A stretch of 7,165 nucleotides of DNA from Patescibacteria group bacterium (GTDB lineage Bacteria; Patescibacteriota; Saccharimonadia; Saccharimonadales; Saccharimonadaceae): contig JAUPVA010000092.1 in the NCBI GenBank assembly GCA_030917245.1, positions 1 through 7,165 on the forward strand, in the 5' to 3' direction. The notes beneath the pieces were generated by a model that saw only the letters and a program-made list of their open reading frames with translations, was not told where the DNA came from and ran no database searches. The position numbers and the translations under genes were made by a program. Below, one piece after another: positions 1 through 6,187 of the stretch. Position 1 is the first letter of the stretch. Each line of letters begins with the position of its first letter.

Positions 1-14
1 ATACAATAATGTGT

Positions 15-43
15 TTGACATTATAAATACATTGTTTTATAAT
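15..43 (+). promoter_or_regulatory. Consensus sigma70-type promoter of the regulator-ATPase-pilin block
   Basis: TTGACA lies at 15-20 and TATAAT at 38-43, with exactly 17 nt between them. Both hexamers match the housekeeping consensus at all six positions and the spacer is optimal. Transcription would start around position 50, leaving a leader of about 43 nt before the ATG at 94. The leader carries a purine-rich ribosome site (GAGAGGA, 77-83). The flanking DNA is A/T-rich. No operator-like inverted repeat was seen over the hexamers. The promoter points at the sigma-region-4 protein and probably also serves the two genes after it. Confidence 0.85.
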
Positions 44-93
44 GAGCTTAATTATCTTGTACAAAAGTAACACGTCGAGAGGAAACACGTACG

Positions 94-1149
94 ATGGACC
101 AGACGAATCAAGCTGATATGTCGACCGCACTAAGCACTGCAGTCAATGATATACTTGGGGTCATCGAACAGGACCGGGAACGTGAAATTATCACTCGCCG
201 CTTTGGCTTATTTGACCGTAAAGAAACGCTTGAACAGATAGGGGAGCTACTCGGGATTACCCGCGAGCGAGTACGCCAACTCGAAAAAGCTATTCTCATA
301 CGCCTTAAGATTGCTGCTGAAGCTGGAAAAATCCCATCAGCACATGAAGTTGAACGAACACTGATTCGTCACTTGTCCGAAAAGGGAAGAGTCGCTCGCG
401 TTAGCGACGTCGCTAAAGATATTATTGGCGATGACGCGTCTGCACAAAACAAAGCCCATATTGCCTTTATTGCCGAACTTTCACCCCTTATTTCAGTTTT
501 AAACGAGAATGATGATTATCACCACTCTATTGGTATTAAAGAGCATGCTGACGATAAGAAAATCAAGGCTCATGTGGAAGAGATTGTAAAAACTATCAAG
601 GCTAACGCCGAACCAATAGGGATAGAACAACTTCACAGTAAGCTTTCTCATGAGCACCCAGATCACGTACGAGCCCTTGCAAGCACGTCAAAAAAGCTGG
701 CTAGCTTAAAAGGGCAGTGGGGTCTTGTCAAATGGCCAACAGTCAATCCTAAGAATATCCGTGACAAAATTTATGTCATTCTTGCCGACAATGGTAAGCC
801 AATGCATTTTTCTGATATTGCCAAGGCCATTAAGAAAAGTGAATTTAAGCGTAAAGATGTTACTACTCAGGCTATTCATAACGAGCTTATTAAGGACAAA
901 CGGTTCGTACTGATTGGCCGAGGTATTTATGCTCTTGATAGCTGGGGCTACAGTAAGGGCACAGTGTCTGACATTATTGCTAATGTCCTGACAAACGCTG
1001 GCACACCTCTTCACCGTGACGAGATTGTTAAGCGAGTACTTGAAAGCCGTCAGGTTAAAGAAACGACGATCCTATTAAACCTCCAGTCGAAACCGCAGTT
1101 CAAGCGAGTTTCAAAAGCTACCTACGAACTCGTTCAACCTGCCAAATAA
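94..1149 (+). CDS. Sigma-70 region 4-like / HARE-type winged-helix DNA-binding regulator
   Basis: This is a 351-residue predicted cytoplasmic DNA-binding protein. Residues about 27-72 look like sigma-70 region 4: a 4.1-like RFGLF segment, then a helix-turn-helix (about 46-68) with the hallmark ITRERVRQLEKA recognition helix that in sigma factors reads the -35 box. Regions 2 and 3 are absent, so it cannot act as a complete sigma factor. The rest reads as four winged-helix-like units of about 65 residues (about 86-150, 155-219, 222-286, 287-347). The third is the clearest and resembles the HARE-HTH domain, also found in the Firmicutes RNA polymerase delta subunit (GKPMHFSDIAKAI, then FVLIGRGIYAL). 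The ATG at 94 is chosen because GAGAGGA lies 10 nt upstream; ATG 118 is possible but has no good SD. The stop is TAA and the ATPase gene follows after 53 nt. A role in transcription, perhaps touching RNA polymerase, is inferred; target genes are unknown. Confidence 0.85.
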   Translation: MDQTNQADMSTALSTAVNDILGVIEQDREREIITRRFGLFDRKETLEQIGELLGITRERVRQLEKAILIRLKIAAEAGKIPSAHEVERTLIRHLSEKGRVARVSDVAKDIIGDDASAQNKAHIAFIAELSPLISVLNENDDYHHSIGIKEHADDKKIKAHVEEIVKTIKANAEPIGIEQLHSKLSHEHPDHVRALASTSKKLASLKGQWGLVKWPTVNPKNIRDKIYVILADNGKPMHFSDIAKAIKKSEFKRKDVTTQAIHNELIKDKRFVLIGRGIYALDSWGYSKGTVSDIIANVLTNAGTPLHRDEIVKRVLESRQVKETTILLNLQSKPQFKRVSKATYELVQPAK

Positions 1150-1202
1150 CAGCGGTTGCATTAGCAGTATCGGGGTGGGACAATAGGAGCTAAGAGCATC
1201 AC

Positions 1203-3902
1203 ATGTCTATACTCTCTTTTATCATCGATACATTACTCCAATGGTATGTTTGGCTGCCCATTGTTTTGGTATTGCTCATTGCAGCGTGGCGTAACTATCA
1301 GCCTAGGCAAAAAGGCGTCGACCTCGAGAGCAGCCTCCTTGTGCTCGAAATTCCAAAAGCAAACGATAAATCCGAATTAGCTGCCGAGCAACTGTTTGCA
1401 AGTTTGCATGGTATTTTGCGAGATAAGGCCGAATTACGCCTGAGTGGCGGCATACAGGAACATTTGAGTTTCGAAATTGCGTCTGTAAACGGACAAATAC
1501 GCTTTTACGTATGGGTGCCAAAGGATCTACAAAGTTTCGTTGAGGGCCAAATTTACTCTCAGTACCCGACGGTACAAATCCACGCTGCAGAAGAGGACTA
1601 CGTTAGTCACGAACGCCGGCATTCTGTCGTGCATACAGGAGAAATTTCACTCACAGGTCCCGAATTCCTTCCTATCAAGACATTCCAAAGCTTCGAAGTA
1701 GATCCTCTAGCCGGTATTACCGGCACCCTGGCTAAACTTGAATCAACCGGTGAAGAGCTTTGGATTCAAGTGCTCGTCCGACCTATCGCCGATGACTGGC
1801 ACAAGGGAAGCGAGAACTGGATTTCAAGTCTCCGGAGCGGTAATCCTTTTGGCATGCTCACCGGAGGAGGAGGACTCGACTTCCGTTGGATTGGCACTTT
1901 CTTCGAGGCACTCTGGAAACCACCAGAAGAAGGTGAGTCGGGGAAGCCTAAAGAATTATCGGAGCGTGACAAAACGCGAATTTCTGAAGTTGAAAAAAAG
2001 GCTACTAAACTTGGGTATCAAGTAAAAATCCGCCTTGCTTACTTAGGGGAGAGTGAATCGGCAGCAAAACAGCGCATGCAAGCGCTGGTCGGGACATTTA
2101 AACAATTTAACTCGACGAACCTGAATGGCTTTAAAGCCACGAAACAGAGCATGAAAAAGGAAGACCTTAATGAATATAAGTCTCGTCTGTTCACGGACAA
2201 GGGGTTTATTTTGAACATAGAGGAATTGGCGTCAGTATTCCATCTTCCTCACACAAACGTCGAAACACCAAACATCGTGTGGGCAAGTTCTAAAACTGCT
2301 GAACCACCTGCTAAGCTACCGGTTATTACCGGCAACGATGCGATTGACGAGAACATTTCTGCTTTTGGTGTAACTAATTTCCGCGGCATAAACCACCAAT
2401 TTGGCATGCTTCGCTACGACCGCTCTCGGCACGTCTACATCATTGGTCAAACCGGAGCAGGGAAGAGTGGTACGCTTGAGCTATTTGCACTGTCTGACAT
2501 TTTTCATGGACATGGGTACGCCATTATTGACCCGCACGGCGACTTTGCCGTTAATAACATGCGGTTTATACCTGGCAGTAGGGTTAAAGACGTCGTTTAC
2601 TTCAACCCAGCCGACACCGCCTACCCACTTGGCTTTAACCCACTAGAAGTAACCGATCCGAATCAGAAGACAAACATATCATCTGAGGTAATAGGGGTGC
2701 TGAAACGCATGTTCGGGGAATCCTGGGGACCACGGCTTGAGTATATCTTGCGCTACACCATTTTAGCTCTGCTAGACCATCCAGACACGACGATGCTCGA
2801 CATTACCCGCATGCTGACCGATAAGAAGTTCCGCAAAGAAGTTCTCGCGAGCTGTACAGACACAGTCGTATTACAGTTTTGGAACGTTGAGTTTGCCAGC
2901 TGGAATGACAAGTTCCAAGCAGAAGCCATCGCACCAGTCCTAAATAAAGTCGGTGCCTTTACTGCCAACCCGATTATTCGAAACATCATAGGACAACCGA
3001 AAAGTACCTTCAACATACGTGAAATCATGGATGACGGAAAAATCCTTATTGTAAACTTGTCAAAAGGCTTGATAGGCGAAGACAACGCCGGTATTCTTGG
3101 GTCATTCCTTGTAACAAAGATTCAGCTCGCCGCCATGAGCCGACAAGATATTCCGAATATCGAAGACCGACGAGCGTTTTACCTATATGTTGATGAGTTT
3201 CAAAACTTTGCGACTGATTCGTTTGCGACAATTCTTTCAGAGGCACGAAAGTACGGACTGAATTTAACTGTCGCAAACCAATACATTAGTCAAATGAGCG
3301 ACAGTGTTCGTGACGCGGTATTTGGCAACGTTGGTACGATGATTTCGTTCCGTGTCTCCGCAGACGACGCCCCTATACTGTCAAAGCAGTTCGAGCCTAA
3401 CTTTGAATCACTTGACTTACTGCAAATGCACAATCGAAACTTCGTTATTAATATGGTAATTAACGGCGAAAAAACACCGGCATTTAGCGCACGGACATTG
3501 AATTTACCGCCTGCGCAGGCAGACAACAGTGCTGTGATTGTAGAAAATACGCGGCGTGTGTATAGCCGAAGCAGGGCAGACGTAGAGAGAGAAATATCAG
3601 AACTCGTAAAGCCGCGCTCAGCAGACAATGCTCCAGCCGCACATGCCAAGCAGCCTACCGTTACGACCTGGCCAATAAACGCCCATACTCAAGTAGTTAC
3701 ACCTGACCAGCCGAAGAGCACTCCCGGGACTGTCAAAACACCAGCTACACAAGCTACCGACCCTGCACCTGTGAAAAAGAAACGAAGCCGTACGAGAAAG
3801 CGTAAACCTGCTGTCACCAGCGCTCAGCATTCACCAGAAAAAAAGCCTCAACAAGAGGGAAGTCTCGCCAATAAAGAGTCAGTCGAGATCAGATTACGCT
3901 AG
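1203..3902 (+). CDS. VirD4/TraG-like (HerA/FtsK superfamily) membrane-anchored ATPase
   Basis: An 899-residue P-loop ATPase of the type IV coupling-protein/HerA kind, which normally form membrane-associated hexamers that move DNA or protein substrates. One transmembrane helix lies at about residues 7-29 (WYVWLPIVLVLLIAAW), then a long N-terminal domain to about 385 with a Gly-rich stretch near 220. The motor domain shows Walker A GQTGAGKS (415-422, K421), a DPHGDF motif (443-448), Walker B YLYVDEFQNF with D664 and E665, and a downstream VANQY motif with Q693, typical of TraG/VirD4/HerA proteins. From about 803 the protein becomes a low-complexity Pro/Ala/Thr tail with a strongly basic cluster KKKRSRTRKRK at 858-868, possibly binding nucleic acid or acidic phospholipid. 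AGGAG lies 13 nt before the ATG, slightly far. The stop is TAG and the pilin follows at once. No relaxase or other T4SS part is in view, so conjugation is unproven. Pilus-, secretion- or DNA-uptake-related roles remain open. Confidence 0.88.
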   Translation: MSILSFIIDTLLQWYVWLPIVLVLLIAAWRNYQPRQKGVDLESSLLVLEIPKANDKSELAAEQLFASLHGILRDKAELRLSGGIQEHLSFEIASVNGQIRFYVWVPKDLQSFVEGQIYSQYPTVQIHAAEEDYVSHERRHSVVHTGEISLTGPEFLPIKTFQSFEVDPLAGITGTLAKLESTGEELWIQVLVRPIADDWHKGSENWISSLRSGNPFGMLTGGGGLDFRWIGTFFEALWKPPEEGESGKPKELSERDKTRISEVEKKATKLGYQVKIRLAYLGESESAAKQRMQALVGTFKQFNSTNLNGFKATKQSMKKEDLNEYKSRLFTDKGFILNIEELASVFHLPHTNVETPNIVWASSKTAEPPAKLPVITGNDAIDENISAFGVTNFRGINHQFGMLRYDRSRHVYIIGQTGAGKSGTLELFALSDIFHGHGYAIIDPHGDFAVNNMRFIPGSRVKDVVYFNPADTAYPLGFNPLEVTDPNQKTNISSEVIGVLKRMFGESWGPRLEYILRYTILALLDHPDTTMLDITRMLTDKKFRKEVLASCTDTVVLQFWNVEFASWNDKFQAEAIAPVLNKVGAFTANPIIRNIIGQPKSTFNIREIMDDGKILIVNLSKGLIGEDNAGILGSFLVTKIQLAAMSRQDIPNIEDRRAFYLYVDEFQNFATDSFATILSEARKYGLNLTVANQYISQMSDSVRDAVFGNVGTMISFRVSADDAPILSKQFEPNFESLDLLQMHNRNFVINMVINGEKTPAFSARTLNLPPAQADNSAVIVENTRRVYSRSRADVEREISELVKPRSADNAPAAHAKQPTVTTWPINAHTQVVTPDQPKSTPGTVKTPATQATDPAPVKKKRSRTRKRKPAVTSAQHSPEKKPQQEGSLANKESVEIRLR

Positions 3903-3907
3903 TATAT

Positions 3908-3913
3908 AAAGGA
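3908..3913 (+). promoter_or_regulatory. Ribosome binding site that would favour the upstream GTG start of the pilin
   Basis: AAAGGA sits immediately after the ATPase stop codon. It is 9 nt from the GTG at 3923, a good spacing, but 24 nt from the ATG at 3938, too far for normal use. It therefore supports the longer form of the prepilin unless the shorter form is made from a leaderless message. Confidence 0.45.
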
Positions 3914-3922
3914 CCTACCCTT

Positions 3923-4564
3923 GTGTATACTATTGATATGAAAAAGAGTGGGCTAAGGGGTTTTACAATTGTTGAATTACTTATTGTGATCGTTGTCATC
4001 GGTATACTTGCCGCTATTACTGTCGTCGCATATACCGCCGTGCAAGACAGAGCGCGAGTAGCATCAGTAAACAGTGATATCACAAACACCTCTAGAAAAG
4101 CCGGGCTCGTAAAGACGCTAACGGGCTCAAGAGTGAATACTCCTGACCTCCTATCGGGCCAATATATGATGAAGGTTAGCTCAGGGGCGCATAGGCTCTT
4201 TACTGTGTGCGCAAACGCCGCAGGCGATTATGGAGTAGTATCTGAAGCCCGAAATGGAAACATCTATTACTCCGTCAATGGTGGCACTATCCAACAGAAT
4301 AACGCCCTAAACCCAGAAACACCTTGTCCAACCATAGGAGTTGCAACCCCGGTAATGATCTTTGGCGGCATGCCCGCCACTAGTTGCGCTGGTGAAAATG
4401 CTACATGCACGTTTAGCGACACTAAGACAATAGCTTACGGATCTGTTGCCGCCGGTCAGTTCTTCGCCCGTAGAAACCAAGTATCTCCACTTACATGCAG
4501 TAATGCTTATTTCGGCGACCCAGCAAGCGGTTTCGGAAAAGCTTGCTATATTCTCGACTACTAA
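3923..4564 (+). CDS. Type IV prepilin / pilin-like protein with C-terminal four-cysteine module
   Basis: The frame gives 213 residues from GTG 3923 or 208 from ATG 3938. The N-terminus is a class III (prepilin) signal: a short basic leader ending KKSGLRG, then cleavage G13/F14, a phenylalanine for N-methylation, Glu at mature position 5 (E18) and the hydrophobic assembly helix FTIVELLIVIVVIGILAAI. A prepilin peptidase should process it, and it should assemble into a type IV pilus or pseudopilus. The globular part has six cysteines (C96, C135, C155, C162, C192, C208). Residues 155-209 form a distinct module: CAGENATC, then F164, YG 172-173, C192, N194, FGDP 197-200, G203, K206 and CY at the end. 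ATG 3938 gives the more typical 8-residue leader, but the SD favours GTG. Tandem TAA TAA stops close the gene. It may share the ATPase transcript. No pilus assembly ATPase, platform protein or peptidase gene is in the window. Confidence 0.88.
   Translation: MYTIDMKKSGLRGFTIVELLIVIVVIGILAAITVVAYTAVQDRARVASVNSDITNTSRKAGLVKTLTGSRVNTPDLLSGQYMMKVSSGAHRLFTVCANAAGDYGVVSEARNGNIYYSVNGGTIQQNNALNPETPCPTIGVATPVMIFGGMPATSCAGENATCTFSDTKTIAYGSVAAGQFFARRNQVSPLTCSNAYFGDPASGFGKACYILDY
3926..3931 (+). promoter_or_regulatory. Candidate -10 element for a leaderless pilin transcript
   Basis: TATACT differs from the -10 consensus at one position. Its last base is 7 nt before the A of the ATG at 3938, so transcription would begin at or next to the start codon, the usual geometry of leaderless mRNAs. 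No recognisable -35 box lies 16-18 nt upstream and there is no correctly placed extended TG motif, so this could be chance in an A/T-rich stretch. If active, it would let the pilin be expressed independently of the upstream operon. Confidence 0.3.
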
Positions 4565-4587
4565 TAAGATGAATTTGTATGTACACG

Positions 4588-4605
4588 CAGGGACTGGCCT
4601 CTCTG
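4588..4605 (+). other. Small stem-loop just downstream of the pilin stop
   Basis: CAGGGA (4588-4593) pairs with TCTCTG (4600-4605), six pairs including one G-U, around the six-base loop CTGGCC. It begins 24 nt after the pilin TAA. No T-run follows, so it is not a standard intrinsic terminator. It could be a 3'-end stabilising stem or a chance pairing. Confidence 0.25.
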
Positions 4606-4629
4606 ATGTAAAATATCGATGTTATAGGT

Positions 4630-4844
4630 TATAGAACAAAAATAGAACTTGTAGCGATGTACGCAATATGTCGATAAACGGCTTGCAATAATTTGCAGAA
4701 TATATAGATGTAGGTTTATGCAGTAAGTGTGAAATAGATCACAGGTAGCAAAGCGGGGGCAAAACAATAGGAACCATAAACCAAAGGCGATATACACTAA
4801 ATTTTTCGGAGAATACATGAATAGGTAACTAACTTTGTTCTATA
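4630..4844. repeat. 11-bp inverted repeat TATAGAACAAA / TTTGTTCTATA
   Basis: TATAGAACAAA at 4630-4640 is repeated exactly in inverted orientation at 4834-4844, the arms being 193 bp apart. Related copies: ATAGAAC at 4642-4648 directly after the left arm, TATAGAACA at 5181-5189 and TTAGAACA at 5193-5200. All lie in the convergent intergenic region. The base composition is A/T-biased, so an 11-bp pair could arise by chance. No target-site duplication or transposase is associated. Confidence 0.35.
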
Positions 4845-5039
4845 GACTTAACGTCGCACAATATATCTTTTACGACATAGACTTTAGATTCAATAGTTGA
4901 GTGCCAATACCTTTATATCAGGGTACTACTGAGCATTTTGGCAGCATCTATGATCGTTAAGCTGTAACAGTAGCTTCATGTATACCGACTTAGTTCGCAT
5001 ACATGAGTTCATGCCATTTATCCGAATCTTCAGTTAATG

Positions 5040-5086
5040 CGTGTAATGTTTTCCACATGCCACGTTTATAGATTTGCATTTTTTTT
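5040..5086 (+). terminator. Possible intrinsic terminator-like stem-loop with distant T8 run
   Basis: CGTG (5040-5043) pairs with CACG (5061-5064). Inside it ATGT (5046-5049) pairs with ACAT (5055-5058) around the loop TTTCC, with a 2x2 internal loop between the stems. TTTATAG follows at once, and a run of eight T at 5079-5086 comes 14 nt later. It reads in the direction of the pilin transcript, about 475 nt past that gene. The weak stem and offset T-run make it imperfect. No comparable signal was found for the ftsQ strand. Confidence 0.3.
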
Positions 5087-5218
5087 ATTTTATTGTCCCC
5101 TGCTCTTTTTTGACGCGTAGTTTAGTAGATTTGCTTTTTACTCACTTCCCTTTTATTATATGTTTTTTACAGTACATCAGTATAGAACAGATTTAGAACA
5201 CTTCTTAGTGAGGAAGGA

Positions 5219-6187
5219 CTAACGGTAATATGCCTTCCCTGCCACACGGACATCGACATATTCGGGGTTCAAAGAATTAGCTTGCAGATATCGGGAGATC
5301 TTTGAAATATCTTCTACTTGTTCGCCAGGCGAGCGATCAACCGACATTCTATACTGAGTTCCCTGCCCTTTGATTGAAAGCGCAACTTGACGAGTAGTGA
5401 GAGAAGGGATGGTAACCTTTTCAACATCTATACCGTAAACCCTTGCTTTAGCAACGACAATCCCAATGAATCCAAGAAAACGGTCTGATGCTACCAATCC
5501 GTTTGCTACCGCGCCGATGCCGCTTTCATCAACGATCTGGAGATCTGGCTCGTCATGGTAGTTTACCGTGAACACAACTCCTTCGCCGTCCACATACTGA
5601 TTGCTACTGTCGAGGCTCCAGCGAGCTAAAGGCTGCCGTGATTGCAAGACTACTGAAGCTTCGCCCAATTTGGAACCAGGCTCGAGGCGAATAGATTTGA
5701 CTTCCGGATGAGCAGAACGAACATGTGATAGCAGGGCTGGTTCGTCTAATAGAAATTTGAACCTTTCGGCTGGCCGTGCAGCATAATAGCTTTCAAAGGA
5801 CCTACCATACTGTGAAGCTGTCTTCGAATCGAGCGAAGGCTCTGCGTCTACCGATACAGCCGTTGTTGCTACCAACTGCGATACCAGAATGTATAAACCA
5901 AACGATACGAGTGCCACTCCCACAAAGTAGCTCAGTAGTCTACGTCTCAAAGAAGTCAAATGGTGTACATGCGCCCTAGGAGACTTTAATTCGGCGTTTA
6001 GCTCATTGGAGCTTGCGATGTTACTCGATGAACTTCCGGTCAACGTACGATTGCGCCGATAGATATTGCGGTTCGATATGTCAGAACCAGTTGACCAGCT
6101 ATTGCTTCTAGTCGAGTCGGAAACACCATTTCGTCTGCGAACATTAGACTCACGTTTTGCGCCGCCCGTTACTCGCCTACCGAACAT
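5219..6187 (-). CDS. ftsQ: Cell division protein FtsQ/DivIB-like
   Basis: A 322-residue bitopic membrane protein of the divisome; FtsQ links early and late division proteins from the outer face of the membrane. Residues 1-82 form a cytoplasmic tail rich in Ser, Arg and Asn. One transmembrane helix lies at about 84-112 (LLSYFVGVALVSFGLYILV). A POTRA-like segment follows (about 119-181: KFLLDEPALLSHV, then PEVKSIRLEP), then the FtsQ beta domain with QPLARW (185-190), YVDGEGVVF (198-206) and the terminal YVDVRVAGKAYYR, which matches the usual end of FtsQ/DivIB. The start is the ATG at 6187: GGAG at 6200-6197 lies exactly 9 nt upstream. A longer TTG start at 6202 overlaps that SD and is less likely. 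The gene overlaps the murG end by 11 nt, suggesting translational coupling. No ftsA or ftsZ follows. The call rests on overall pattern rather than catalytic residues. Confidence 0.85.
   Translation of the reverse strand: MFGRRVTGGAKRESNVRRRNGVSDSTRSNSWSTGSDISNRNIYRRNRTLTGSSSSNIASSNELNAELKSPRAHVHHLTSLRRRLLSYFVGVALVSFGLYILVSQLVATTAVSVDAEPSLDSKTASQYGRSFESYYAARPAERFKFLLDEPALLSHVRSAHPEVKSIRLEPGSKLGEASVVLQSRQPLARWSLDSSNQYVDGEGVVFTVNYHDEPDLQIVDESGIGAVANGLVASDRFLGFIGIVVAKARVYGIDVEKVTIPSLTTRQVALSIKGQGTQYRMSVDRSPGEQVEDISKISRYLQANSLNPEYVDVRVAGKAYYR

Larger units (their letters stand above)
4565..5218. other. Long A/T-rich convergent intergenic region without a credible gene
   Basis: This stretch separates the rightward pilin gene from the leftward ftsQ. 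The frames in it lack a ribosome site and resemble no protein I recognise. It is more A/T-rich than the flanking genes. It holds a 6-bp stem-loop just after the pilin, several TATAGAACA-type repeats, a stem-loop followed by T8 near 5040-5086, and a T-rich tract from about 5065 to 5168. No tRNA, rRNA, tmRNA or other known RNA shape could be recognised by eye. It may hold 3' untranslated regions, an unrecognised small RNA, or gene debris. Confidence 0.6.

Noticed and set aside
706..1014. 102-codon minus-strand frame inside the regulator gene
   Set aside because: It is antisense to a clear gene, with no ribosome site and no recognisable domain.
2753..3649. Minus-strand frames of 76-119 codons opposite the ATPase gene
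   Set aside because: They lie opposite conserved motor-domain motifs and are shadows of that reading frame.
4561..4818. 85-codon minus-strand frame in the intergenic region
   Set aside because: No ribosome site precedes its ATG, the composition (many Tyr, Cys, His, Ile) is what translated A/T-rich non-coding DNA gives, and it overlaps the pilin stop. No family resemblance.
4846..4900. Repeat of TAGACTT with GTCG/CGAC arms
   Set aside because: The 7-base direct repeat and 4-base arms with a 16-base loop are within chance for this composition.
5110..5160. Plus-strand TTGACG (5110-5115) as a -35 box in the T-rich tract
   Set aside because: No -10 hexamer lies 16-18 nt downstream; the nearest TATTAT-like stretch is nearly 40 nt away.
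5155..5160. Minus-strand TATAAT as a -10 box
   Set aside because: No acceptable -35 sits 16-18 nt upstream on that strand and no gene follows in that direction within the intergenic region.
5160..5222. 20-codon plus-strand frame starting at ATG 5160 and running into the ftsQ end
   Set aside because: No SD upstream, very short, no promoter at a useful distance. The peptide looks plausible but nothing supports translation.
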